Positions 1 through 7,593 of a DNA stretch of 33,628 nt are shown here, in pieces (positions within the stretch are counted from its first letter, which is position 1; every line of letters starts with the position of its first letter). The DNA is from Verrucomicrobiota bacterium (GTDB lineage Bacteria; Verrucomicrobiota; Verrucomicrobiia; Limisphaerales; UBA1412): positions 1 to 33,628 of the forward strand of contig JAFZAR010000297.1 of NCBI GenBank assembly GCA_017557085.1. Reading direction: 5' to 3'. The translations under genes and the position numbers were made by a program. Below the pieces are notes generated by a model. That model ran no database searches. It worked only from the letters and a program-made list of their open reading frames with translations, and was not told the DNA's origin.

Positions 1-704
1 AACGGCTTCACCTGACTGCGATCCTTCGTATCCATGGCGGAGACAATCTGCTTCAGGGCAACCTCCTGTGCGGGATTCAGCTTGCGCGGCTGAGTGGGGA
101 TCAGCTCCATATTGGCATAAGGATCACGCAGTACTTTGAGCGGAGCCAGCGTGACTTTGCCCGTTCTTTCCAGTCGGCGCACGATGTCAGCCGTACAGCC
201 CATCTCCTCCACCAGCTTTGTCAGCGGCAATTCCCCCTTCTGCTGGATAAAATCTAAAACTTCCTTCTGTCTCTTGGTCAGCTTGGCTGGTTCGGGAACA
301 CCTTGATTGTAGCGGACATAAAGCTGTTTTTTCCAGCCTTCCTGCTCGCGGCAGACCATTTTGGGCAGCAGACTCCTCAGCGCCACTTCCACCGAACAGC
401 AGTAGTACCCGGCCATCCAGACCGCCAGCGCCATCACTTTGGGAGTGATCAGGTTCTGCTCGCCAATGACTTTGATGATGCGTTTGAGTTTGAGCGGAAC
501 TTCCGTGCCGGGCAGCATACCTTCTCCCGAAGGCGCGGACAGAGAAGGTTTTTCGATCACTTCTGTGACATAGCCCAGTATCTCCCGATGACCAAAAGGG
601 ACCTTGACCCGGCTGCCGACACTGACCAGACGCTCCATCTGCGGCGGCACTTCGTAATCGAAGAACTTATTCAGAGCAATTTCTGTTGCGACCCGAACGA
701 TCAT
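1..704 (-). CDS. priA: PriA, primosomal replication-restart helicase (partial, C-terminal part beyond the window)
   Basis: The open frame begins at an ATG 15 bases after the thiD stop and runs off the left edge, giving 234 residues of a protein normally near 730. The N-terminal 3'-DNA-binding domain is clear (FDY at residues 15-17, VKVPFG at 33-38). A winged-helix region follows at roughly 110-185, and the helicase Q-motif-like LNPAQ lies at 209-213, just before the expected Walker A beyond the edge. PriA is a 3'-5' superfamily 2 helicase that reloads the replisome at stalled forks. No strong Shine-Dalgarno is seen, so translation may be coupled to thiD. The ATPase and zinc-binding parts cannot be judged here. 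Confidence 0.93.
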   Translation of the reverse strand, partial: MIVRVATEIALNKFFDYEVPPQMERLVSVGSRVKVPFGHREILGYVTEVIEKPSLSAPSGEGMLPGTEVPLKLKRIIKVIGEQNLITPKVMALAVWMAGYYCCSVEVALRSLLPKMVCREQEGWKKQLYVRYNQGVPEPAKLTKRQKEVLDFIQQKGELPLTKLVEEMGCTADIVRRLERTGKVTLAPLKVLRDPYANMELIPTQPRKLNPAQEVALKQIVSAMDTKDRSQVKP

Positions 705-719
705 CTATCTTGTTGGGAT

Positions 720-1514
720 TCAGTGCTGTCCAAACCAATTGAGCGCATAGTGACTGCCGATCCGAACCGAGTCGGCTATCACGCGGTTGACATATTCCTT
801 GGCCTGTCCTACGGACTCTTCCAGCGAAAGACCACGACTGAGAAAAGCCGTAATGGCCGAGGAAAAAGTGCACCCTGTGCCATGAGTGGATACACCGTTG
901 ATAAACGGTTTGCTGAATACAGATTCCCGACTGCCGTCCCACAAAATATCAACAGCCTGAACTGAATCCCTCAGATGGCCTCCTTTGGCCAGGACAGGGC
1001 ATCCAAACCGCTGATACAACTCGCGGGCAGCATCGGATAATTCAGAACGGTTCCGGATCGGATGATCCAGCAAATAAACAGCTTCATCCAGATTCGGGGT
1101 CAACAGTGAAGCCAGCGGGAACAACTCCCGGCACAGAGCCTGAACCGCGTCATCCTGCAGCAATTTGGCTCCGCTGGTGCTGATCATTACCGGATCCACG
1201 ACCAGTTTCAGGGACTTATCCTTCAAAAACTCCGCTACAGTATGGATCAGATCCGCACTGTAGAGCATCCCCGTTTTGACCGCGGAGGGAGGCAGTTCTC
1301 TGAAAACAGCCTGAAGCTGATGACGCAGAAAATCAACGGAAGACGGCATGACAGCCAGGACTTCCGCCGGATTCTGCGCTGTCATGCAGGTCAATACGGA
1401 ACAGCCATGTACTCCCAGAGCGGCAAAGGTCTTGAGATCCGCCTGTATCCCGGCACCGCCGCCTGTATCCGCGCCGGCTATTGTAAGCGCTATCGGCAAT
1501 GAAATACGATCCAT
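720..1514 (-). CDS. thiD: Hydroxymethylpyrimidine / phosphomethylpyrimidine kinase ThiD
   Basis: ThiD phosphorylates HMP and then HMP-P to HMP-PP, the pyrimidine half of thiamine diphosphate, in the cytoplasm. The 264 residues match the family length. Ribokinase-fold signatures are visible: GADTGGGAGIQADLK at residues 14-28, VVDPVM, TPNLDEA, AKGGH, and the anion hole with catalytic Cys HGTGC at 211-215. The frame stays open upstream to 1583, but that stretch passes through the rplQ terminator and is not coding. I chose the ATG of MDRISLP; a GTG two codons earlier (1518-1520) is also possible, with AAGGAG 12 bases before it. No TPP riboswitch fits in the short gap upstream. No other thiamine gene is in the window. 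Confidence 0.93.
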   Translation of the reverse strand: MDRISLPIALTIAGADTGGGAGIQADLKTFAALGVHGCSVLTCMTAQNPAEVLAVMPSSVDFLRHQLQAVFRELPPSAVKTGMLYSADLIHTVAEFLKDKSLKLVVDPVMISTSGAKLLQDDAVQALCRELFPLASLLTPNLDEAVYLLDHPIRNRSELSDAARELYQRFGCPVLAKGGHLRDSVQAVDILWDGSRESVFSKPFINGVSTHGTGCTFSSAITAFLSRGLSLEESVGQAKEYVNRVIADSVRIGSHYALNWFGQH

Positions 1515-1566
1515 ATCCACAAATTTACCCGGCTCCTTATACCTGTTTTGAGCGATTCCATAAAGC

Positions 1567-1592
1567 AAAAAAGCTCTTCCCAACGGAAGAGC
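1567..1592 (-). terminator. Rho-independent terminator after rplQ
   Basis: On the minus strand a perfect 8-bp stem, GCTCTTCC with GGAAGAGC, closes a GTTG loop and is followed at once by six T. It lies 25 bases after the rplQ stop. It is the most canonical terminator of the window and marks the end of the long ribosomal-protein run, separating it from thiD-priA. Confidence 0.92.
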
Positions 1593-1616
1593 TCTGAAAA
1601 AACTTACAAACTTCTA

Positions 1617-2198
1617 TTACGCTTTGGCTTCGCCTTCAGCGGGTTTGTCAGCGGCGGCCTTGGCTTCCTCGGCCTTCACTTCCGCAACGGTAGCGGGAGC
1701 CGGAAGATCTTTGGTCGCGGCCGTAGCCTCAGCAGCATTCGCTGCCACGTTATCCTCCACCCATTCAATGATGGCCACGCGGGAGGCATCGCCTCTGCGC
1801 TGAACAGCAGCATGAATGATGCGGGTATAACCACCGGCGCGTTCTTTCTGGGCAGGAGCCAGCTCTTTGAACAGAGTGGTCACGGCATCTTCCTGACGAA
1901 GATCCGCCACAGCCAGACGACGATAATGGAGTCCGCCTCTCTTGCCGATCTCTTTGCGGATGGCCTTCTCATCGGTGATACCCTCTTTAGTGAGGTTTTC
2001 ACGAATAAGAGCTTCACGGGCCAGAGATTTACGGGCCAGAGTCATCACCTTTTCGGCGACAGGACGAACAGCCTTGGCTTTTGCTAAAGTAGTGGTAATG
2101 CGTTTGTGCTTGATCAGACTGCAAACCATGTTTGCCAGCATCGCGTTGCGGTGGGCAGTGGTACGCCCAAGCTTAGCAGTACGTTTTAAATGACGCAT
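1617..2198 (-). CDS. rplQ: Ribosomal protein bL17 with Ala/Glu-rich C-terminal tail
   Basis: bL17 sits at the solvent side of the large subunit near the tunnel exit. The start is typical (MRHLKRTAKLGRTTAHR), followed by the RNA-binding helices (TTLAKAKAVRPVAEKVMTLA) and the GYTRI motif. At 193 residues it is much longer than the usual 115-130. The extra length is mostly a tail from about residue 149 that is almost only Ala, Glu, Lys, Thr and Pro. It is the last gene of the run, 9 bases after rpoA, with no clear Shine-Dalgarno. A similar low-complexity extension occurs on S11 in the same gene block. Confidence 0.95.
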   Translation of the reverse strand: MRHLKRTAKLGRTTAHRNAMLANMVCSLIKHKRITTTLAKAKAVRPVAEKVMTLARKSLAREALIRENLTKEGITDEKAIRKEIGKRGGLHYRRLAVADLRQEDAVTTLFKELAPAQKERAGGYTRIIHAAVQRRGDASRVAIIEWVEDNVAANAAEATAATKDLPAPATVAEVKAEEAKAAADKPAEGEAKA

Positions 2199-2207
2199 AA
2201 AGTATAA

Positions 2208-3233
2208 TTACTGATTCGGTTGTTTATCTTTAACTTCTTTATTAATTGACTCGATAAGCTCGTTATCGAATTTCATGCCCAGGCTCAATCCCAAGGCGGT
2301 GAGCTTATCTTTGATCTCATTCAGCGACTTCTTACCGAAGTTGCGGTATTTGAGCATTTCCTGTTCACTCTTCATAGCCAGCTGGCCGACTGTAGTGATG
2401 TTGGCGTTGTTCAAGCAGTTAGCCGCACGCACACTCAGCTCGATCTCGTTGACGCTCATGCACAAGAGCTTGCGCAGCTGCGCACGCTGATCATCGCGCT
2501 GGGCGGCCTCTTCCTCGAACTCGATCGAAGTTCTGTCATAGTTGACAAAGACATCGAAGTGATGGTGCAGGATCGCAGCCCCCTGAGTCAGAGCGTCATC
2601 CGGAGTAATACGTCCATCGGTCCAGATTTCCAGGACCAGACGGTCATAATCCGTGCGCTGTCCCACACGAGCGCTTTCCACAGCATAACGGACACGTGTC
2701 ACCGGAGAAAACAGAGAATCGATCGCGATCACGCCAATGGGCTGATCCAGCTTCTTATTCTCATCACCGGGGCAGTATCCACGGCCGATGCGCACATCGA
2801 ATTCCATATCCAGCTTGCGCTTCTTGTCCAAAGTGCAGATCAGCTGATCCGGATTCACACATTCCACGTTCTGATTGGTCTGAATATCCGCGGCAGTCAC
2901 AGGACCCTCTTTATTCACAGAGAGATAAAGAGTTTGCGGATCCCGTGTAAAAGCCTTGAAAAGGATCTTCTTCAGGTTCAGAACGATCTCGGTGACATCC
3001 TCCACCACATCTTCAATGGTGGTAAACTCGTGCATCGCACCGTCAATCTTGACGTTCGTGATGGCCGCTCCCTCCAGAGAGGAAAGCAGCACCCGGCGCA
3101 GAGCGTTGCCCAGCGTATAGCCGTAACCGGTTTCAAACGGTTCAGCAACGAACTTCGCATAGGTAGGGGTCGCGGTCGCTTCATCTTTCCACAACCGCTT
3201 AGGCATTTCAAAACGGCCTAATCTTACTGGCAT
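2208..3233 (-). CDS. rpoA: RNA polymerase alpha subunit
   Basis: The alpha dimer scaffolds assembly of beta and beta', and its C-terminal domain binds UP elements and activators. The 341 residues show the N-terminal dimerisation domain (about 1-235, with GNALRRVLLSS) and, after a linker, a C-terminal domain with helix-hairpin-helix motifs (LSVRAANCLNNANI, FGKKSLNEIKDKL). Length and motifs are normal. AGAAAG precedes the chosen ATG at normal spacing; a second in-frame ATG (MPKRLWKD) lies 9 codons in but the longer form is preferred. It lies between rpsD and rplQ as in the classical alpha operon. A stable hairpin occupies the rpsD-rpoA gap. Confidence 0.97.
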   Translation of the reverse strand: MPVRLGRFEMPKRLWKDEATATPTYAKFVAEPFETGYGYTLGNALRRVLLSSLEGAAITNVKIDGAMHEFTTIEDVVEDVTEIVLNLKKILFKAFTRDPQTLYLSVNKEGPVTAADIQTNQNVECVNPDQLICTLDKKRKLDMEFDVRIGRGYCPGDENKKLDQPIGVIAIDSLFSPVTRVRYAVESARVGQRTDYDRLVLEIWTDGRITPDDALTQGAAILHHHFDVFVNYDRTSIEFEEEAAQRDDQRAQLRKLLCMSVNEIELSVRAANCLNNANITTVGQLAMKSEQEMLKYRNFGKKSLNEIKDKLTALGLSLGMKFDNELIESINKEVKDKQPNQ

Positions 3234-3265
3234 AATATATCTTTCTAAAAGCAGTTTTAACCTGA

Positions 3266-3293
3266 GCTTGTCCCCTATCCCGTGAGAACAAGC
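3266..3293 (-). promoter_or_regulatory. Intercistronic RNA hairpin between rpsD and rpoA
   Basis: On the minus strand GCTTGTTCTC can pair with GGGGACAAGC over ten positions (two of them G-U) around a loop ACGGGATA. There is no T run after it, so it is not a terminator. It lies 33 bases before the rpoA start in a 96-base gap that is wide for this tightly packed run. An RNA-processing or protein-binding role is possible; no function is shown by the sequence. Confidence 0.5.
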
Positions 3294-3329
3294 CCCATAT
3301 ACCTGCTAAATTGAATGAATAAACAAATG

Positions 3330-3938
3330 TTAACGGGAATAGAACTCAACGACAGCCTGGTCATTCGCGATCGGCTGAATGTCTTCACGAGTCGGCATAC
3401 GCATGATCGTGCCGCGGAAGGAATCTTTATTCAGACCCAGCCAGGCGGGGATGATGCGGTTCGTGCTCAGCTCCATGTTGTGAGCGGCCAGCTGACGGGA
3501 GACGGCTTTTTCTTTAACGTCCACCGTGTCGCCAACTTTGACAACATAGGAAGGGATCGTCACCTTGCGGCCGTTGACCAGGATATGGCCATGGACCACC
3601 ATCTGACGAGCCTGAGCGCGGGTTTGACCGAAACCCAGTTGATAAACAACATTGTCCAGACGTGTCTCCAGCATTTCCAGCATGATTGTGCCGGTCACAC
3701 CACGACGACGAGCTGCGGCTTCATAGATATTACGGAACTGTTTCTCCAACAGACCATAATAATAACGCATCTTCTGTTTTTCCATCAGACCCATGGCATA
3801 CTCACTGTTCTTGCGGTGAGCTCTCGGACCATGGACTCCGGGTGGATACTGTCTGCGTTCAAGATACTTGGAATTACCAAAAATTGCTACGCCGAAACGA
3901 CGGCTAATGCGAACTCTCGGACCTTTGTAACGTGCCAT
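3330..3938 (-). CDS. rpsD: Ribosomal protein uS4
   Basis: uS4 nucleates 16S rRNA 5'-domain assembly and is a translational repressor in several bacteria. The 202 residues contain the S4 RNA-binding fold (MLETRLDNVVYQLGFGQTRA and HGHILVNGRKV). The N-terminus (RRFGVAIFGNSKYLERRQYP) has no Cys pairs, so this is the zinc-free form. AGGAGAT precedes the ATG. It follows rpsK by 31 bases, in standard alpha-operon order. Confidence 0.97.
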   Translation of the reverse strand: MARYKGPRVRISRRFGVAIFGNSKYLERRQYPPGVHGPRAHRKNSEYAMGLMEKQKMRYYYGLLEKQFRNIYEAAARRRGVTGTIMLEMLETRLDNVVYQLGFGQTRAQARQMVVHGHILVNGRKVTIPSYVVKVGDTVDVKEKAVSRQLAAHNMELSTNRIIPAWLGLNKDSFRGTIMRMPTREDIQPIANDQAVVEFYSR

Positions 3939-3969
3939 AATTTCTAAATCTCCTATCTATTTATTTGTT

Positions 3970-4653
3970 TTAGACGCGACGACGTTTACGTGGACGACAT
4001 CCGTTGTGCGGAACCGGAGTCACATCTTTGATTGTATTAATGTCCAAACCAATAGCTTGCAGAGCGCGGATGGCGGATTCACGTCCGGCACCGGGGCCGC
4101 TCACGCGCACTTCTACTTCACGCATACCATGAGACAGAGCCTGACGGGCTGCGTCCTGGGCTACCTGCTGAGCCGCAAACGCGGTGCTCTTGCGGGAACC
4201 TTTGAAACCTACGCGGCCGGCCGTTGCCCAGGCAATCGTGTTGCCGTGCATATCGGTAATGGTAACGATGGTATTATTAAAACTGGCATCAATGTGTGCG
4301 ATACCGTTTGCGATATTCTTTGCGCCTTTGACCTTGATGATCTTGCGCGCGGCTGTAAGGTCTTCACCGAGCAGTTCCGCCACTGTAGGAGCGGAAACCA
4401 CGCCCACCTGAGGCTGTTCGGGAGCTTTTTCTGCTTCCTTGGCTTCTTCCTTGGCGGGTTCGCCTTCAGCCTTGGGTTCAGCAGCTTTTGCCTTACCTTC
4501 TGTCTTCTTTCCTTCGGCCTTAGCCTTAGGAGCGGCCTTAGCCTTCTTGGGCTTGGCCTCTGTTGTTGTTTCCTGCTTTTCTTCCGCAGCAGGAGCCGCT
4601 TTCTTAATCTCCTCTTCTGCAGGAGCCGTATTTTTGTTGGTCTCGTCAGCCAT
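3970..4653 (-). CDS. rpsK: Ribosomal protein uS11 with long N-terminal extension
   Basis: uS11 is a platform protein that contacts mRNA in the exit region next to the anti-Shine-Dalgarno helix. The core (GIAHIDASFNNTIVTITD, GPGAGRESAIRA, PHNGCRPRKRRRV) is canonical and fills about the last 129 residues. Before it lie roughly 98 extra residues made almost only of Ala, Lys, Glu, Pro and Thr, giving 227 in total. No in-frame Met lies near the core start, so the extension is probably translated. There is no evident Shine-Dalgarno before the ATG. It follows rpsM by 6 bases. The tail is probably disordered; its role is unknown. Confidence 0.95.
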   Translation of the reverse strand: MADETNKNTAPAEEEIKKAAPAAEEKQETTTEAKPKKAKAAPKAKAEGKKTEGKAKAAEPKAEGEPAKEEAKEAEKAPEQPQVGVVSAPTVAELLGEDLTAARKIIKVKGAKNIANGIAHIDASFNNTIVTITDMHGNTIAWATAGRVGFKGSRKSTAFAAQQVAQDAARQALSHGMREVEVRVSGPGAGRESAIRALQAIGLDINTIKDVTPVPHNGCRPRKRRRV

Positions 4654-4659
4654 AATCGT

Positions 4660-5055
4660 TTAGTGGATACCAGCTTTGGCGTTAGGGTTGCGCTGCACAC
4701 CGACGGTCTTACGCGGACCTTTGCGGGTGCGAGCATTAGTTGATGTTCTTTGACCACGAACCGGCAGGCTGCGCAGGTGGCGGATGCCACGATAGCACTT
4801 GATGCCCTGGAGCCGTTTGAGGTTCATTCCGACTTCGCGTCTTAAATCGCCTTCAATCAGATAGCCGTCATTTTGAATGATGCTGACAATCTGAGACAGA
4901 TCCTGATCTGTCAGGTTTTTGGCCCGAACACTCGGGTCAATTTTAGCCTTTGCAAGTATTTCCTTCGCTATGGAAGGGCCGATACCATAGACATACCTCA
5001 GCGCAATATCAATGCGCTTTTCACTGGGTATATCTACACCTAAAATTCTAGCCAT
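4660..5055 (-). CDS. rpsM: Ribosomal protein uS13
   Basis: uS13 lies in the 30S head, where it touches 23S rRNA and uL5 (bridge B1) and the P-site tRNA. The 131 residues contain a helix-two-turn-helix region (YVYGIGPSIAKEIL), the LRREV and YRGIRHLRSLPVRGQRT motifs and a basic tail that reaches the P site (RTRKGPRKTVG). The length is slightly above the usual 118-125. It starts 12 bases after rpmJ with an A/T-rich leader and no clear Shine-Dalgarno. Confidence 0.97.
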   Translation of the reverse strand: MARILGVDIPSEKRIDIALRYVYGIGPSIAKEILAKAKIDPSVRAKNLTDQDLSQIVSIIQNDGYLIEGDLRREVGMNLKRLQGIKCYRGIRHLRSLPVRGQRTSTNARTRKGPRKTVGVQRNPNAKAGIH

Positions 5056-5067
5056 ATTCTATATTGT

Positions 5068-5184
5068 TTAGCCTTGACGCTGTTTATGCCGTGCATTCGA
5101 GGAGCAAATCACACGAATCACGCCCTTGCGGCGCACTATTTTACAGTGCTCGCACATTCTTTTTACCGATGCTCTAACTTTCAT
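5068..5184 (-). CDS. rpmJ: Ribosomal protein bL36 (zinc-binding form)
   Basis: This 38-residue gene begins MKVRASVKRMCEHCKIVRR and ends RHKQRQG. bL36 stabilises 23S rRNA near the base of the L7/L12 stalk. The zinc ligands are all present: Cys11, Cys14, Cys27 and His33. This is therefore the zinc-containing type, not the zinc-free paralogue made in zinc starvation. It lies between infA and rpsM as in most bacteria, 8 bases after infA. The leader before the ATG has no Shine-Dalgarno. Confidence 0.96.
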   Translation of the reverse strand: MKVRASVKRMCEHCKIVRRKGVIRVICSSNARHKQRQG

Positions 5185-5192
5185 GTTATCGC

Positions 5193-5411
5193 TTAGTTTA
5201 ATTTACTCAAAATACTGCCCTCTGAAAGATCAAAAGGCGATACTTCTAATATGACCCACTCACCGATACGGAGTTCAATCGGGTCCTTCTTCAACTCCGA
5301 ACAAAAAAAAGCGATGACTCGATGCCCATTTATCAGTTCAGCAACCCACAACTTATCTCGTTTTTGCTCAACGATCTTCGCTGCGATGTGTACCGCTCCT
5401 AATCTGGACAT
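5193..5411 (-). CDS. infA: Translation initiation factor IF-1, divergent
   Basis: IF-1 is a small OB-fold protein that covers the 30S A site during initiation. The 72 residues have the right length, the S1/OB pattern (ELINGHRVIAFF, then GEWVILEVSPFDLSEG) and the right neighbours (map upstream, rpmJ downstream). Yet residues that are nearly constant in the family differ: the usual GKMRKN is SELKKDP, and the usual GRI with a nearby Tyr/Arg is GSILSK. The ATG lies inside the end of map (13-base overlap), with GGAGAT before it, so translation is coupled. It may be a second, diverged IF-1; the family call is safe but full function is not. Confidence 0.87.
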   Translation of the reverse strand: MSRLGAVHIAAKIVEQKRDKLWVAELINGHRVIAFFCSELKKDPIELRIGEWVILEVSPFDLSEGSILSKLN

Positions 5412-6154
5412 GTGAGTATCTCCGGTTCCCCATCTGTTATTAGAACCGTATGTTCAAAATGGGCTGAAAGGCTACCATCTTTGGTCACCGTTGTCCAGCC
5501 ATCTCTTAAAATCTTTAATGCATCGTCCCCGGCATTGACCATCGGCTCGATCGCGATCGTCATTCCGGGCACCAGCAAGGGTGATTTAGACCCATCCACA
5601 AAATTAGGGACTTGAGGCTCTTCGTGGAGATGCTTCCCCACTCCGTGGCCCACGAATTCTTTTACCACACTACAGCCATGGCTTTCAACCCATTTTTGCA
5701 CGGCAAAGGAAATATCCGAAATTCTGTTTCCTTTTTTAGCTTGTTGAATCCCCTTTTTCAGAGCAGTTTCGGTCACGTTCAACAGCTCCTGCGCGTCCAT
5801 AGAACATCCCCCGGCCGGCACCGTCATCGCATTGTCGCCGATGTATCCTTCAAAAAGGACACCGACATCCAGGCTGACGATATCGCCCAGGACCAGTCTC
5901 TGAAAGGCGCTGCCGATCCCGTGAATGATGACATCATTCACCGAGATGCAGATCTGCCCCGGAAATCCGTGATAATTATAAAAAGCGCTCTTTCCACCAT
6001 AGTAGTCCATGCGCTCCTTAGCATATTGGTCGATCTCCAGGGTCGTTACTCCGGGCTGCACCATTTTGGCAACATCCCGGAGTACACGAGCCGAAACCTT
6101 GCCTGCCGCCCGCATCCCTTGTATTCCTTTTTCGTCTTTGATCGGAATCCTCAT
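5399..6154 (-). CDS. map: Methionine aminopeptidase, type I
   Basis: Map removes the initiator Met from nascent proteins at the ribosome. The 251 residues carry the full dinuclear metal site of the pita-bread fold: Asp96, Asp107, His170, Glu203 and Glu234, plus the substrate-binding His78 and His177. There is no N-terminal SH3-binding or zinc-finger extension, so it is the short type Ia. It follows secY directly; the adk gene often found between them is absent. The start is preceded by only a weak purine run (TAAGAAG). Confidence 0.96.
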   Translation of the reverse strand: MRIPIKDEKGIQGMRAAGKVSARVLRDVAKMVQPGVTTLEIDQYAKERMDYYGGKSAFYNYHGFPGQICISVNDVIIHGIGSAFQRLVLGDIVSLDVGVLFEGYIGDNAMTVPAGGCSMDAQELLNVTETALKKGIQQAKKGNRISDISFAVQKWVESHGCSVVKEFVGHGVGKHLHEEPQVPNFVDGSKSPLLVPGMTIAIEPMVNAGDDALKILRDGWTTVTKDGSLSAHFEHTVLITDGEPEILTCPD

Positions 6155-6210
6155 GATACTTCTTACAGGCCGTTGTTATTCAACAAAAATTTTCAACTTC
6201 GTAAAACGCT

Positions 6211-7581
6211 TTAGAAGCGTCCGCGAATGCGTCCCTTCTTGAGGAAGCCGTCATAGTGCCTCATCATCAAGTGGGACTCGATTTGACGCATAGTGTCCAA
6301 TACTACACCGACAAGAATCAGAATGCTTGTTCCTCCAAAGAAGCTGGCCACATTATAATCAATCTTGAAGTAGCCATACATCGTCATCGGAATAATCGCA
6401 ATGATCGTCAGGAAGATCGCACCCGCCAGAGTCAAACGGCTCATCGCGTGGTGCAGGAAATCACAGGTCACCTGGCCGGGTCTGACACCTGGGATATAAC
6501 CGCCGTTCTTCTTCAGATCGTCCGAGATCTGCAGCTCATTGAACTGAGTCGCCACCCAGAAATAGGTGAAGAAGATAACCATAGCGGCATATACGATCAG
6601 GTACAGCAGCTGGCCGGAATGCAGCTGACGGGCGATCTCATTGAAGAGTTTCACCTCGAAAGCGCTTCCCAAATAGGTGAAGATCGTAGCAGGGAACATC
6701 AGCAACGCCTGAGCGAAGATGATCGGCATAACGCCCGCATAGTTCACACGCAGCGGCAGGAAAGAAGTCGTTCCCGCATAGGATTTACGACCCACTGTGC
6801 GCTGTGCGTACTGAACGGGGATCTTGCGCTGTGCCTGGGTAATCGCGATCACCGAGGCGACCACAACCACCATCAGGACGATCATCAGCACCATGTGTCC
6901 CATGTTGAACTGAGAGTCGGCACTGGTGAAGAACATATCCTTAACACCTTGAGCCGCAAGCGGGATACGCGAAAGGATACCGATCGTAATGATCAAAGAG
7001 ATACCATTACCGATACCGCGTTCGGTGATCTGTTCACCCAGCCACATGAGCATGACGGTACCGGTCGTCAGCAGGATCGCTGTCTGGATCCGGTACCACC
7101 ACAGATTGTCCACTAATACTAGATTTCCCTCGAAACCGGAGAATAATTTACCCGGATGCTCGAAAGCTAACGCCATTACGAAACCCTGTCCCAGACAGAG
7201 CAGTACCGTCAACACACGTCCATATTGGATGATTTTGATCCGTCCGCCGGCTTCACGGGCCAAACGGCTCAGTTTACCCACAACAGCGGTAAGCAGCTGC
7301 AGGACGATCGTAGCACTGATATATGGCATGATGCCCAATGTGCCCACGGCGCAGCGCTCAAGCGCACCACCCGTGAACATACTGTACATACCCAGCAGGC
7401 CACCACCTACGTCAGCGTGTGAATCAAAATACTGCTTCAGGAGGCTGCTATCCAGTCCCGGCAAGGGAATGATAGCCGCGAGCCTGCAAATACCCAGAAC
7501 GATCAGGGTAAAGAAGATACGGGAGCGCAGCTCCGGGATCTTGAAGCAGTTAGCGAATGTATTGACAATATTTTTTAACAT
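6211..7581 (-). CDS. secY: Protein translocase channel subunit SecY
   Basis: SecY is the ten-helix inner-membrane channel of the Sec system. The 456 residues begin with the cytoplasmic amphipathic start (KNIVNTFANCFKIPELRSR) and first membrane helix. The plug-region segment (MYSMFTGGALERCAVGTLGI), the ERGIGNGISL loop and the ribosome/SecA-binding loops (AQRKIPVQYAQR; NGGYIPGVRPG) are clear. Length is normal. It follows rplO by 12 bases and shares its transcript with ribosomal proteins. Its partner secE is also in the window. No Shine-Dalgarno is obvious. No SecG gene is seen. Confidence 0.97.
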   Translation of the reverse strand: MLKNIVNTFANCFKIPELRSRIFFTLIVLGICRLAAIIPLPGLDSSLLKQYFDSHADVGGGLLGMYSMFTGGALERCAVGTLGIMPYISATIVLQLLTAVVGKLSRLAREAGGRIKIIQYGRVLTVLLCLGQGFVMALAFEHPGKLFSGFEGNLVLVDNLWWYRIQTAILLTTGTVMLMWLGEQITERGIGNGISLIITIGILSRIPLAAQGVKDMFFTSADSQFNMGHMVLMIVLMVVVVASVIAITQAQRKIPVQYAQRTVGRKSYAGTTSFLPLRVNYAGVMPIIFAQALLMFPATIFTYLGSAFEVKLFNEIARQLHSGQLLYLIVYAAMVIFFTYFWVATQFNELQISDDLKKNGGYIPGVRPGQVTCDFLHHAMSRLTLAGAIFLTIIAIIPMTMYGYFKIDYNVASFFGGTSILILVGVVLDTMRQIESHLMMRHYDGFLKKGRIRGRF

Positions 7582-7593
7582 GAACAGCGTTCG

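Noticed and set aside
303..965. A 220-codon plus-strand open frame at the left end
   Set aside because: It crosses antisense to both priA and thiD, whose protein motifs are clear on the minus strand.
1515..1583. N-terminal extension of ThiD
   Set aside because: The extra codons run through the rplQ terminator hairpin and do not resemble ThiD; the family start is at the ATG ending at 1514.
4400..4653. Tandem repeat or recombination in the rpsK extension
   Set aside because: The segment is low-complexity with recurring KAKAE-like residues, but no exact DNA repeat unit recurs in register.
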